Origin: Actinomadura atramentaria DSM 43919
GTDB lineage: Bacteria; Actinomycetota; Actinomycetes; Streptosporangiales; Streptosporangiaceae
DNA length: 64,000 nt
NCBI RefSeq assembly: GCF_000381885.1
Contig: NZ_KB907210.1
Span: forward strand, 62,001-126,000
Direction: 5' to 3'
Shown: positions 7,676-16,854 of the stretch, piece after piece
How the letters are laid out: each line of letters begins with the position of its first letter
How positions within the stretch are numbered: the stretch's first letter is position 1
The notes under the pieces: model-generated
Seen by the model: the letters and a program-made list of their open reading frames with translations, nothing else
Databases searched by the model: none
Told to the model about the DNA's origin: nothing
Position numbers and translations under genes: made by a program

Positions 7676-9205
7676 TCAGGGGCCGGTGAACAGCGGGTCC
7701 TCGCGGTCGCCCGAGCCGTTGACGTGCCCGCCCGGCCCGCCCGGGAACGGGCGGTCGGCGGGCGGCGGGACGGGCGCGGACAGCGGCGCCGGGACGGCCG
7801 GGTGCTGGCCCGGCTCCCCCGGCCGGTCGGCCGGCGCCGGGGCGAACTGCCCGGGCTGCCCCGGCTGCCCCGGCTGGCCGCCGAAGCCCGGCTGCTGGCT
7901 GGGCGGGGCCTGCCCCATCGGGGACGACCCGGGCGGTGCGGCCGCCGGGCCGCCGCCCGCGAGCCGCCCGCCCGGCGGCACGTTCGACGACAGCGTGTTG
8001 TGCGTGAACGAGTCGACCTGGCGGCGCGCCCGGTCGGCCTCGGCGCGGGCCGCGTCGCGCTCCTCGGCGAGCGCGGCGAGCGCCGCCCGCTGCTCGGCGA
8101 CGGACTGCGCGAGCTGCCGGAGCTGCACCGACTGGTCGTTGATCTTCGCGGTGAGCTGGTCGCGCTCGGCGAGCGCGGCCTGCGCGCGGGCGAGCGCGCC
8201 GTCGCGGTCCTTGACGGCCTCGTCGGCGCGCGCGGCGGCCCGCAGCGCCTCCGCCTCGGCCTCCGCGCGGGCGCGCTCGGCGGCGGACCGCTCGGCCTCG
8301 GCCTGGCTGGCGGCCTGCATCGCGCGCTGCCGCTGCGCCTCGCCGTCGCGCATGGCGGCGCGCAGGTCCTCCACGCCCTGCCGGGCGACGGCGGCCTCGA
8401 CGCGCTGCGCCTCGGCGGCGCTCTCGTTCTCGGCGGCGCGGGCGTGCAGCGCGACCGCCTCGGCGCGGGCGGCCTCCAGCGCGGCGAGCAGCTCGGTCTC
8501 GCGGGCGGCGATCCGGTCCCGCTCGCTCTCGGCGGCGAGCTTGGCGGTCATCGCCTGCTGCGCGATCTCGTGGGCCTCCTCCCACGCCTGCTGGGCGGCG
8601 TCGCGCTTGGCGAACGCGGCCCTGGCCTCCTCGCGGGCGCGCGCGGCGTCGGCCTCGGCCTCGTCGGCGCGGCGGCGGGCCGCGGCCGACTCCTGCCGGG
8701 CCTCGTCGGCGCGGCGCTGGGAGGCGTCGCGCTCGCTCTGCGCGGTGGCCAGCTCGCGGGCCGCCTCGGCGCGGACCTCCGCGACGCGGCGCTCGACGCC
8801 CGCGACGCTGAGCTCGGCGGTGAGGGAGTCGGCGAGCAGGTCGGCGGCCTTCTCCATCCGCTCGACCATCTCCCACGCGGCGGCGACCTGCCCGGTGAGG
8901 CCGGGCGCGTCGCGGCCGCGCTCGCGCCGCTCGCGGGCCTCGCGCGCGCAGGCGCCGTCGTCGTCCTGGCAGTAGCGGACGGCGCGGACGGCGCCCGGCG
9001 GCTGCGGCACGGGCCGCCCGCAGTTGGCGCACGGCCACACGGTCACGGGGTCGCCCACGCGGGCGACCGCGGCTTCGCTCCCCGGCACCGTTCCCGGAGT
9101 GAGGGACGCAGAGTCACGCGGCGGACCGTCACCGGTCGCCCGGCCCCCGGCGGCCCCGGCCCCCTCCACGGGGCCGCTGGTGTCGCGCTCATCGCTGTTC
9201 GGCAT
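7676..9205 (-). CDS. Long coiled-coil protein with N-terminal CxxC and Pro/Gly-rich tail
   Basis: A 509-aa protein. The N-terminal ~50 residues are disordered, then WPCANCGRPVP...VRYCQDDDGAC resembles a small zinc-binding cap. Residues ~95-390 are almost continuous Ala/Glu/Arg heptad sequence, a long coiled coil. The C-terminal ~120 residues are Pro/Gly/Gln-rich with GQPGQPGQPGQ repeats and are probably disordered. No enzyme motif. The ATG at 9205 is preceded by aaggtg at 8 nt; the in-frame extension upstream lacks a site. A scaffold or cytoskeletal role is possible but unproven. Confidence 0.75.
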   Translation of the reverse strand: MPNSDERDTSGPVEGAGAAGGRATGDGPPRDSASLTPGTVPGSEAAVARVGDPVTVWPCANCGRPVPQPPGAVRAVRYCQDDDGACAREARERRERGRDAPGLTGQVAAAWEMVERMEKAADLLADSLTAELSVAGVERRVAEVRAEAARELATAQSERDASQRRADEARQESAAARRRADEAEADAARAREEARAAFAKRDAAQQAWEEAHEIAQQAMTAKLAAESERDRIAARETELLAALEAARAEAVALHARAAENESAAEAQRVEAAVARQGVEDLRAAMRDGEAQRQRAMQAASQAEAERSAAERARAEAEAEALRAAARADEAVKDRDGALARAQAALAERDQLTAKINDQSVQLRQLAQSVAEQRAALAALAEERDAARAEADRARRQVDSFTHNTLSSNVPPGGRLAGGGPAAAPPGSSPMGQAPPSQQPGFGGQPGQPGQPGQFAPAPADRPGEPGQHPAVPAPLSAPVPPPADRPFPGGPGGHVNGSGDREDPLFTGP

Positions 9206-9368
9206 GGGATGCACCTTACGGGCAAGTAGCACGGGCTGCAGTGACTTGGGGGTCAGATGCGCGCTTTCCGCGTATCGTTCGCCGCCGGGGCACAGTTCCG
9301 GGGGTCCTATCGCTCACCGAACGGCGTGGCGGGCGGCCCCGCCGCGCGGTAGAAGCGGTCACGCTCCG

Positions 9369-12300
9369 TCACGATCCGAGTTGGGCGAGCGCCTTGCGGA
9401 CGCGCTTGTCCGACACCGGGAGCCGGGTGCCGAGCTGCTGCGCGAACAGGCTCACCCGGTACTCCTCCAGCATCCACCGGACGGCGCGCGCGGCGTCGTC
9501 GTCGCGGCGCGCGGGCGGCAGGCGGCGCAGCGCCGCCGCGTACTCCTGCTCCAGCGCCTCGGCCTGGTGCGCGAGCTGCCGGTCGCGGCCGGGGTTGTCG
9601 GGGAGCTTGTCGAGGCGGATCTGGAGCGCCTTGAGGTACCGGGCGAGGTCGGGCAGCCGCGCGCGGCCCGTCGCGGTGACGAACCCGTCGTGGACGAGCG
9701 CGTCGAGGCGGGCGCGGGCGTCGGTCAGCGCGGGGACGAGCGTGAGGCTCACCGAGCCGCGCAGCCGCCGGTCGATCTCGTGCGCGGCGGCCAGGACCCG
9801 CTCGACGTGCCCGACGATCTGCGCGGTGACGTCGTACAGGTCGGCGCGGACCCGGTCGTACAGCCGGGTGAAGGCGGCCTCGTCCCACGCCGGTCCCCCG
9901 GCGTCGGCGATGAGCGCGTCCGCGGCGGCGGTGACGCAGTCGGCGAACAGCGCGTCCACCGAGCCGTGCGGGCTGTGGCTGAGCGCGAGCTTGGCGCGGT
10001 TGCCGAGGCCCGCGCGGATCTGCTTGGCCGGGGACGGCGCGTTGAGCAGGACGAGCCGCCGGGTGCCGCGCCACATCGCGCGGCGCTGCTCGGCCTCGGT
10101 CTCGTACATGCGGACGGCGACGGTGTCGCCCTCGTCGGTGAGGGCCGGGTACGCCTTGACGGCGTAGCCGTTCTGGCCGCGCTCGTAGACGCGCGGCAGT
10201 TCGCCGACGGTCCAGGAGGTGAGCCCGGCGCGCTCGACGCCCTCGGCGGACGCGGCCTTGGCGAGCGTGCCGCGCATCCGGCCCGCGAGGCGGCGCTTGA
10301 GCGCGTCGAGGTCGGCGTCCTCGGCGACGGTCGCGCCCGTCTCGTCCACGACGCGGAACGTCAGGTGCAGGTGCGCGGGCAGCCGGGAGGGGTCCCACGC
10401 CTCGCGCGGCACCGGGACGCCGCCGAGCGCCGGCAGCTCGCGCTCCAGCGCGTCCAGCAGCGGCTCGGTGCGCGGCGACACGCGTTCCAGGACGCGGCGC
10501 GCGTAGTCGGGCGCGGGCACGAAGTTGACGCGGAGCTGCTTGGGCAGCGACCGGATCAGCTCGGTGACGAGTTCGGCGCGCAGGCCGGGGACCTGCCAGT
10601 CGAACCCGGCGGCCCGCACCTGGTTGAGGATCTGCAGCGGGATGTGGACGGTGACGCCGTCGGCGTCCGCGCCCGGCTCGAACTGGTAGGTCAGCCGCAG
10701 CCGCAGCGGCCCCTGCTGCCAGGTGTCGGGGTAGTCGGCCTCGCTGACGTCGCCCGCGCTCGCGTTGATGAGCATGGACTTCTCGAAGTTCAGCAGGTCC
10801 GGTTCGGCGCGGCGGGCCTGCTTCCACCAGGCGTCGAAGTGCCGTCCCGACACGACGTCGGCGGGGACGCGCTCGTCGTAGAAGTCGAACAGGGTCTCGT
10901 CGTCCACGAGGATGTCGCGCCGCCGGGCGCGGTGCTCCATCTCCTCGACCTCGTCCAGCAGCGCCCGGTTCTCGTGGAAGAACTTGTGGTGCGTCTGCCA
11001 GTCGCCCTCGACGAGCGCGTGCCGCAGGAACAGCTCGCGGGACAGCTCCGCGTCGATCGACCCGTAGTTGACGCGGCGCTGCGCGACGATCGGGACGCCG
11101 TACAGCGTGACCTTCTCGTACGCCATCACGGCGGCCTGCTTCTTGGACCAGTGCGGTTCGCTGTAGGACCGCTTCACCAGGTGCCCGGCCAGCGGCTCGA
11201 TCCACTCCGGCTCGATCTTGGCGTTGGTGCGCGCCCAGAGCCGGGACGTCTCGACCAGCTCGGCGGACATGATCCAGCGCGGCGGCTTCTTGAACAGCGC
11301 CGAGCCGGGGAAGACCGCGAACTTCGCGCCGCGCGCGCCCAGATACTCCTGGCCGCGGCGGCGCTTGTCGCGCGGCTCGTCCTTGGCGTCGGTGTCCATC
11401 AGGCCGATGTGCGACAGCAGCCCGGCGAGCAGCGCGAGGTGGATGCGGTCCGGCGGCGCGTCGGCGGTGTTGACGGTGACGCCGAGGCCCTTGGCGACCT
11501 GTTTGAGCTGGGAGTGCAGGTCCTGCCATTCGCGGACGCGCAGATAGTGCAGGAACTCGTTCTTGCACATCCGCCGGAACCGGCTGCCCGACAGCTCGCG
11601 CTGCTGGTCGCGCAGGTAGTTCCACAGGTTGAGGTAGGCCAGGAAGTCCGAGTTCGGGTCGGCGAACCGGCGGTGCCGGTCGTCGGCGGCCTGCTGGTGC
11701 TCGGCGGGCCGCTCGCGCGGGTCCTGGACGGACAGCGCCGCCGCGATGATCAGCACCTCGCGGACGCAGCCGTTCTCGTCCGCCGCCAGCACCATCCGGC
11801 CGAGGCGCGGGTCGACGGGGAGCTGCGCGAGGCGGCGGCCGGTCTCGGTCAGCCGCTTCTTCGGGTCCTTCTCGGCCGGGTCGATCGCGCCGAGTTCGTG
11901 CAGGAGATCGACGCCCGCCTTGACGTTGCGGCGGTCCGGCGGCTCCACGAACGGGAACGCGGCGATGTCGCCGAGGCCGAGCGCCGTCATCTGCAGGATG
12001 ACCGACGCCAGGTTCGTGCGCAGGATCTCCGGGTCGGTGAACTCCGGGCGGGACTCGAAGTCCTCCTCGGAGTACAGCCGGATGCAGATGCCCTCCGACA
12101 CGCGCCCGCAGCGGCCCTTGCGCTGGTTCGCCGACGCCTGCGAGATCGGCTCGATCGGGAGCCGCTGCACCTTCAGCCGGTGGCTGTAGCGGGAGATCCG
12201 CGCGGTGCCGGGGTCCACGACGTACTTGATGCCGGGGACGGTCAGCGACGTCTCCGCGACGTTGGTGGCCAGCACGATCCGGCGCGTCCCGCCGCGCGGC

Positions 12301-13319
12301 TGGAAGACGCGCTGCTGCTCGGCCGACGACAGCCGCGCGTACAGCGGCAGGATCTCGGCGGCGGGGCCGCGCCGCCGGGTGAAGTGCTTCTCCAGGGCGT
12401 CGGCGGTGTCGCGGATCTCGCGCTCGCCGCTGAGGAAGACCAGGACGTCGCCGGGGGCCTCGCGCTCCAGCTCGTCCACCGCGTCCACGATCGCCTGGAC
12501 CTGGTCGCGGTCGGGGTCGGCGCCCTCGTCGTCGGGGTCGGTGACGGGCCGGTAGCGGACCTCGACGGGGTAGGTGCGGCCGGACACCTCCACGATCGGG
12601 GCGTCGTCGAAGTGCCGCGAGAACCGCTCCGGGTCGATCGTCGCCGAGGTGATGATGACCTTGAGGTCGGGGCGGCGCGGCAGGATCTCCTTGACGTAGC
12701 CGAGGAGGAAGTCGATGTTCAGGCTGCGCTCGTGCGCCTCGTCGATGATCAGCGTGTCGTAGCGGCGCAGGAGCCGGTCGGTCTGGATCTCCGCGAGCAG
12801 GATGCCGTCGGTCATGAGCTTGACGAGCGTGTCGTCGCCGGACCGGTCGGTGAAGCGGATCTTGTAGCCGACCGCGTCGCCCAGCTCGGTGCCGAGTTCG
12901 CTCGCGATCCGGTCCGCGACGGTGCGGGCGGCGAGCCGGCGCGGCTGCGTGTGGCCGATCGAGCCGAGGACGCCCCGGCCCAGCTCCAGGCAGATCTTGG
13001 GGAGCTGCGTCGTCTTGCCCGAGCCGGTCTCGCCCGCGACGATCACGACCTGGTGGTCGCGGATCGCCGCCGCGATGTCGTCCCTCTTGCGGCTGACCGG
13101 CAGCTCCGCCGGATACGTGATCGCCGGGACGGCGGCGCGGCGGCGCGCGATCCGCGCCTCGGCGGCCTCGACGTCGGCGGCGATCTGGGCGATGACCGAC
13201 GCGCGCCGCCGCTCGTCGCGCATCTTCTGCGTGCCGTCCAGGCGGCGGCGCAGCCGGTGGCGGTCCAGCGGGGCCAGTTCGGGCAGGCGCGCCCGCAGGT
13301 CGGCGAGCGGCGAACTCAC
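9369..13319 (-). CDS. hrpA: ATP-dependent RNA helicase HrpA (DEAH box)
   Basis: A 1316-aa protein, normal for bacterial HrpA (~1300 aa). Near the N-terminus it has motif I (GETGSGKTTQLP), motif II (IIDEAHERS), motif III (SATID), and a helicase C domain with TNVAETSLT and the QRKGRCGRV motif VI. It continues through the HA2 and OB-fold regions into the long C-terminal DUF3418 region characteristic of HrpA. HrpA acts in the cytoplasm on RNA, including stalled ribosome complexes in E. coli. GTG 13319 was chosen because AGGA lies about 8 nt upstream; GTG 13334 is an alternative. No operon partner. Confidence 0.95.
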   Translation of the reverse strand: MSSPLADLRARLPELAPLDRHRLRRRLDGTQKMRDERRRASVIAQIAADVEAAEARIARRRAAVPAITYPAELPVSRKRDDIAAAIRDHQVVIVAGETGSGKTTQLPKICLELGRGVLGSIGHTQPRRLAARTVADRIASELGTELGDAVGYKIRFTDRSGDDTLVKLMTDGILLAEIQTDRLLRRYDTLIIDEAHERSLNIDFLLGYVKEILPRRPDLKVIITSATIDPERFSRHFDDAPIVEVSGRTYPVEVRYRPVTDPDDEGADPDRDQVQAIVDAVDELEREAPGDVLVFLSGEREIRDTADALEKHFTRRRGPAAEILPLYARLSSAEQQRVFQPRGGTRRIVLATNVAETSLTVPGIKYVVDPGTARISRYSHRLKVQRLPIEPISQASANQRKGRCGRVSEGICIRLYSEEDFESRPEFTDPEILRTNLASVILQMTALGLGDIAAFPFVEPPDRRNVKAGVDLLHELGAIDPAEKDPKKRLTETGRRLAQLPVDPRLGRMVLAADENGCVREVLIIAAALSVQDPRERPAEHQQAADDRHRRFADPNSDFLAYLNLWNYLRDQQRELSGSRFRRMCKNEFLHYLRVREWQDLHSQLKQVAKGLGVTVNTADAPPDRIHLALLAGLLSHIGLMDTDAKDEPRDKRRRGQEYLGARGAKFAVFPGSALFKKPPRWIMSAELVETSRLWARTNAKIEPEWIEPLAGHLVKRSYSEPHWSKKQAAVMAYEKVTLYGVPIVAQRRVNYGSIDAELSRELFLRHALVEGDWQTHHKFFHENRALLDEVEEMEHRARRRDILVDDETLFDFYDERVPADVVSGRHFDAWWKQARRAEPDLLNFEKSMLINASAGDVSEADYPDTWQQGPLRLRLTYQFEPGADADGVTVHIPLQILNQVRAAGFDWQVPGLRAELVTELIRSLPKQLRVNFVPAPDYARRVLERVSPRTEPLLDALERELPALGGVPVPREAWDPSRLPAHLHLTFRVVDETGATVAEDADLDALKRRLAGRMRGTLAKAASAEGVERAGLTSWTVGELPRVYERGQNGYAVKAYPALTDEGDTVAVRMYETEAEQRRAMWRGTRRLVLLNAPSPAKQIRAGLGNRAKLALSHSPHGSVDALFADCVTAAADALIADAGGPAWDEAAFTRLYDRVRADLYDVTAQIVGHVERVLAAAHEIDRRLRGSVSLTLVPALTDARARLDALVHDGFVTATGRARLPDLARYLKALQIRLDKLPDNPGRDRQLAHQAEALEQEYAAALRRLPPARRDDDAARAVRWMLEEYRVSLFAQQLGTRLPVSDKRVRKALAQLGS

Positions 13320-13496
13320 AGGGTGATTCCTCACGACGAGCAGCAGGACAGGCGACGCGCCGGCCCGGCCCCGGACCGGCCGCCGGGGCGACCTACGCAC
13401 GCTAGCGCCGGGCCGCGCGGCGGGCGACCCGTTTTTCGGGCGGCGCGCGCCCGTCCGCTGGAACGCCGCCGGTCGCGCGGCCATTCCCCGGGCGGG

Positions 13497-14408
13497 TCAG
13501 CCCGCGCCGTAGGCGAGTTCGGGTTCGGGGGCGCGGTCGAGCAGGTCCGCGACGACGGGACCGAGCGCGGCGGCGTCCCACCGCTCGCCCCGGTCGACGG
13601 CGGGGCCGTGCCGGAAGGCGTCCATGAGGCAGATCCGGCCGCCCTCGGCCTCGAAGACCCGGCCGGTGACGTCGCCCGACTCGGCCGAGGCGAGCCACAC
13701 GACGAGCGGCGAGACGTTCTCGGGGGCCATCGCGTCGAACTCCCCGGCGGCGGGCGCGGCCATCGTCTGCGCGAACACCTCTTCGGTCATGCGGGTCCGG
13801 GCGGCGGGCGCGATGGCGTTGACGGTGACGCCGTAGCGCCCGAGTTCCGCCGCCGCGACGAGCGTGAGCCCGACGATCCCCGCCTTGGCCGCCGAGTAGT
13901 TCGCCTGCCCGACGCTGCCGAGCAGGCCCGCGCCGGACGAGGTGTTGACCACCCGCGCCGCCGCCGGGCGGCCCGCGCGGCTCTCGGCGCGCCAGTGCCG
14001 CCCGGCGTGCTTGAGCGGCAGGAAGTGGCCGCGCAGATGGACGCGGACGACGGCGTCCCATTCCTCGGCGGTCGTGTTGACGAGCATGCGGTCCCGTACG
14101 AAGCCCGCGTTGTTGACGAGCGCGTCGAGGCGGCCGAAGCGCTCGACGGCGGTGGCGACGAGCGCGGCCGCGCCGTCCTCGTCCGCGACGTCGTGGCCGC
14201 TGGCGACGGCCTTGCCGCCGCGCGCCTCGATCTCGGCGACGACCTCCTGCGCGGGCGTCGCGCCGCCCGGCCCCGTCCCGTCGCGGGCGACGCCGAGGTC
14301 GTTGACGACGACGGCCGCCCCGTGCCGCGCGAACTCCAGCGCGTGCGCGCGGCCGAGCCCGCGCCCCGCGCCGGTGACGATGACGGCGCGGCCCTCGCAG
14401 ATCCTCAT
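13497..14408 (-). CDS. SDR-family oxidoreductase of the HIP (steroid C/D ring) cluster
   Basis: A 303-aa short-chain dehydrogenase: TGAGRGLG nucleotide motif at ~12-19, NNAG, catalytic Ser in NTSSGAG and YSAAK. It has a longer C-terminus (GRVFEAEGGRICLMDAF...) than the classical 250-aa form. By position and pairing it corresponds to the two SDR genes (Rv3548c/Rv3549c) that diverge from echA20-ipdABC in Mycobacterium tuberculosis. The start ATG overlaps the stop of the upstream SDR (ATGA), so the two are cotranscribed. Probable substrate is a hydroxylated HIP-CoA-derived intermediate; the exact step is not established by the sequence. Confidence 0.85.
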   Translation of the reverse strand: MRICEGRAVIVTGAGRGLGRAHALEFARHGAAVVVNDLGVARDGTGPGGATPAQEVVAEIEARGGKAVASGHDVADEDGAAALVATAVERFGRLDALVNNAGFVRDRMLVNTTAEEWDAVVRVHLRGHFLPLKHAGRHWRAESRAGRPAAARVVNTSSGAGLLGSVGQANYSAAKAGIVGLTLVAAAELGRYGVTVNAIAPAARTRMTEEVFAQTMAAPAAGEFDAMAPENVSPLVVWLASAESGDVTGRVFEAEGGRICLMDAFRHGPAVDRGERWDAAALGPVVADLLDRAPEPELAYGAG

Positions 14409-15175
14409 GCGTTCTCCTTGTTGACCGTGGCGGCGTCGAGGAAGGCGGGCCGCTCTCCCCCGCCGTGCAGCAGCAGCGTCGAGCCGGTGACGTAGGCGGC
14501 GAGGCCGGACGCCAGGAACGCGCAGACGCGGCCGACGTCGGCGGGTTCGGCGAGCCGCCCGAGCGGGACGGTCCGGGCGACGGCCGCGACGCCGTCCTCG
14601 TCGCCGTAATGGAGGTGGGAGCTCTCGGTGCGGACCATGCCGAGAGTGACCGTGTTGACCCGGATGTCCGGCGCCCACTCGACGGCGAGGCTCGCGGTCA
14701 GGTTGGCGAGGCCCGCCTTGGCCGCGCCGTAGGCGGCGGTGCCGGGCGAGGGCCGGACGCCGCTGACGCTGCCGACCATGACGATCGCGCCGCCCCCGGC
14801 GGTGGCGAGCATCCGCGGCCGGGCGGCGCGGGCCATGATCAGCGGCGCGAGCAGGTTCAGCTCGACGATCTTGGCGTGGGTGCGCGCGTCGCCGTCGGCG
14901 GCCGGGAGGAACGGCGTCCCGCCCGCGTTGTTGACCAGGATGTCGAGGCGGTCCAGTCCCGCGGTGAACGCCTCGGCGGCGGCGGGGTCGCGGACGTCGA
15001 GCGCGGCGAACCGGGCGGTGCGCCCGGCGGCCCCGGGCAGGGCGGCGGGCGCGCGGCGGCCGACGACGACCACGTCGGCCCCGGCGGCGAGCAGTTCGCG
15101 GGCGATCCCCGCGCCGACGCCGCGCGTCCCGCCGGTGACGACGGCGGTCCGGCCGGTCAGGTCCACGTGCAGCAC
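14405..15175 (-). CDS. SDR-family oxidoreductase, first gene of the divergent HIP operon
   Basis: A 256-aa classical SDR: TGGTRGVG near the N-terminus, NNAGG, Ser in MVGSVSG, and YGAAKAG. GTG 15175 is preceded by agggag at about 5 nt; a longer start at 15202 would run into the operator region and was rejected. It is the first gene of a two-gene minus-strand operon whose promoter region is shared with echA20. Corresponds by synteny to one of Rv3548c/Rv3549c. Predicted to oxidise or reduce a hydroxyl/keto group on a CoA-bound ring-C/D steroid fragment. Confidence 0.85.
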   Translation of the reverse strand: MLHVDLTGRTAVVTGGTRGVGAGIARELLAAGADVVVVGRRAPAALPGAAGRTARFAALDVRDPAAAEAFTAGLDRLDILVNNAGGTPFLPAADGDARTHAKIVELNLLAPLIMARAARPRMLATAGGGAIVMVGSVSGVRPSPGTAAYGAAKAGLANLTASLAVEWAPDIRVNTVTLGMVRTESSHLHYGDEDGVAAVARTVPLGRLAEPADVGRVCAFLASGLAAYVTGSTLLLHGGGERPAFLDAATVNKENA

Positions 15176-15191
15176 GACTCTCCCTTCACCG

Positions 15192-15205
15192 AGCAAGCGC
15201 ATGTT
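15192..15205. promoter_or_regulatory. Candidate KstR2 operator between SDR and echA20 operons
   Basis: The sequence AGCAAGCGCATGTT fits the published KstR2 box AnCAAGnnCTTGnT with one mismatch (CATG for CTTG). It lies in the 69-bp divergent region, 40 bp upstream of echA20 and 17 bp upstream of the SDR start, where it could control both operons. KstR2 is the HIP-CoA-responsive TetR repressor of this pathway. No kstR2 gene is in the window. Confidence 0.6.
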
Positions 15206-15230
15206 AGGTTAACCGTAACCAACGTTCGGT
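15203..15230. promoter_or_regulatory. Additional palindromes in the SDR/echA20 divergent region
   Basis: Overlapping the end of the KstR2-like box is GTTAGGTTAACCGTAAC (15203-15219), with GTTA/TAAC arms around GGTTAACC. ACCAACGTTCGGT (15218-15230) with AACGTT at its centre follows. Either could be a second operator or part of the promoter. Seen directly; the binding protein is unknown. Confidence 0.4.
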
Positions 15231-15244
15231 GAAAAGGCGGTCGC

Positions 15245-15994
15245 ATGGGAATCTCCACCACCGTCCACGACGACGGGGTCGCCGAGATCGTCGTCGACGT
15301 CCCCCCGGTCAACGCGCTGCCGGTGCGGGCCTGGTTCGAGCTGGCGGACGCGCTCGCGGCGGCGGGCGCGGACGCGCGGACCGGCGCGGTCGTGCTCCGC
15401 GCCGAGGGGCGCGGGTTCAACGCCGGGGTCGACATCAAGGAGATGCAGCGCGCGGAGGGGCACGCGGCGCTGGTCGGCGCGAACCGGGGCTGTTTCGCGG
15501 CGTTCGCGGCCGTCTACGACTGCGCGGTCCCCGTCGTCGCGGCCGTCCACGGGTTCTGCCTGGGCGGCGGGATCGGGCTCGTCGGGAACGCCGACATCGT
15601 CGTGGCCTCCGACGACGCCTATTTCGGGCTGCCCGAGGTGGACCGGGGCGCGCTCGGCGCGGCCACGCACCTCGCGCGGCTCGTCCCGCAGCACCTCATG
15701 CGCGCGATGGTCTACACGTGCCGGACGGTCGGCGCGGACGAACTGCACCGGCACGGCTCGGTGCTGGAGGTCGTCCCCGCCGACCGGCTGCGCGCGGCGG
15801 CGCTCGCGGTCGCCGGGTCGATCGCCGCCAAGGACCGGCAGGTCGTCCGCCGCGCGAAGGAGTCGCTGAACGGCATCGACCCGGTGGACGTCCACCGCAG
15901 CTACCGGTTCGAGCAGGGGTTCACGTTCGAGCTGAACCTGACGGGCGCGGGCGACGCGCACCGCGACGCGTTCGTGGCCGGGGACGCCCGGTGA
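15245..15994 (+). CDS. echA20: Enoyl-CoA hydratase/crotonase family, EchA20-like
   Basis: A 249-aa crotonase. It has the oxyanion-hole segments GRGFNAGVDIKEM (~50-62) and HGFCLGGGIGLVGNADI (~95-110), and the FGLPEV strand. In M. tuberculosis, EchA20 hydrolyses a C-ring CoA intermediate of HIP degradation just before IpdAB. Here it is immediately followed by ipdA with a GTGA overlap, exactly the known gene order echA20-ipdA-ipdB-ipdC, which makes the assignment strong. First gene of the plus-strand operon; KstR2-like box 40 bp upstream. Confidence 0.9.
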   Translation: MGISTTVHDDGVAEIVVDVPPVNALPVRAWFELADALAAAGADARTGAVVLRAEGRGFNAGVDIKEMQRAEGHAALVGANRGCFAAFAAVYDCAVPVVAAVHGFCLGGGIGLVGNADIVVASDDAYFGLPEVDRGALGAATHLARLVPQHLMRAMVYTCRTVGADELHRHGSVLEVVPADRLRAAALAVAGSIAAKDRQVVRRAKESLNGIDPVDVHRSYRFEQGFTFELNLTGAGDAHRDAFVAGDAR

Positions 15995-16854
15995 CCGGCA
16001 AGGTGATGACCGCCGAGGACGTCGTCGGCTCGCTGGAGAGCGGCATGACGGTCGGGATCGGCGGCTGGGGCTCGCGGCGCAAGCCGATGGCGCTGGTGCG
16101 GGCGCTGTGCCGGTCGCCGCTGACGGACCTGACGGTGGTGTCCTACGGCGGCCCGGACGTCGGCCTGCTCTGCGCGGCGGGCAAGGTCCGGCGGCTGGTC
16201 ACCGCGTTCGTGACGCTGGACTCGGTCCCGCTGGAGCCGCACTTCCGGCGCGCCCGCCAGGACGGCGCGGTCGAGCTGACCGAGTACGACGAGGGCATGC
16301 TGATGTTCGGCCTGTTCGCGGCGGCGCACCGGCTGCCGTTCCTGCCGACGCCGGCGGGCCTCGGCTCGGACGTCCTGCGGGTGAACCCGGAGCTGCGGAC
16401 CGTCCGGTCGCCGTACGAGGACGCCGCCGAGCTGGTGGCCGTCCCCGCGCTGCCGCTGGACGCCGCGCTGATCCACCTGCACCGCGCCGACGCGCGCGGC
16501 AACGCCCAGTACCTCGGCCCCGACCCGTACATGGACGACCTGTTCGCCAAGGCCGCCGCCCGCACGTACGTGTCGTGCGAGCGGCTGGTGGAGACCGGCG
16601 ACCTGCTGAAGGAGGGGCCGGTGCAGTCGCTGCTGGTCAGCCGCGCGCACGTGACCGGCGTCGTGGAGGCGCCGGGCGGCGCGCACTTCACCGACTGCGC
16701 GCCCGACCAGGGCCGGGACGAGGCGTTCCAGCGCGAGTACGCGCGGGCGGCGGCCGACCCGGCGGCGTGGGCGGCGTTCGCGGAGCGGTTCCTGTCCGGC
16801 GACGAGGCGGCTTACCAGGCGGCGGTGCGGGCGTGGCGCGAGGAGGAGCGGTGA
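15991..16854 (+). CDS. ipdA: IpdA, alpha subunit of COCHEA-CoA hydrolase (CoA-transferase fold)
   Basis: A 287-aa class I CoA-transferase-like alpha subunit. The N-terminal SGMTVGIGGWGSRRKPMALVRAL segment and the SYGGPDVGLL strand are typical. IpdAB was first annotated as a CoA transferase but in Mycobacterium and Rhodococcus it is a hydrolase that opens the last steroid ring (COCHEA-CoA). GTG start overlaps the echA20 stop, and the stop overlaps the ipdB start. Length agrees with mycobacterial IpdA (~290 aa). Confidence 0.92.
   Translation: MTGKVMTAEDVVGSLESGMTVGIGGWGSRRKPMALVRALCRSPLTDLTVVSYGGPDVGLLCAAGKVRRLVTAFVTLDSVPLEPHFRRARQDGAVELTEYDEGMLMFGLFAAAHRLPFLPTPAGLGSDVLRVNPELRTVRSPYEDAAELVAVPALPLDAALIHLHRADARGNAQYLGPDPYMDDLFAKAAARTYVSCERLVETGDLLKEGPVQSLLVSRAHVTGVVEAPGGAHFTDCAPDQGRDEAFQREYARAAADPAAWAAFAERFLSGDEAAYQAAVRAWREEER

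Noticed and set aside
9024..14495. 1823-codon plus-strand frame over hrpA
   Set aside because: Antisense of hrpA, with Arg/Gly/Val-rich composition and no domain; the minus-strand HrpA motifs are unambiguous.
14465..15232. Plus-strand frame covering the second SDR
   Set aside because: Antisense of a well-formed SDR with complete motifs.
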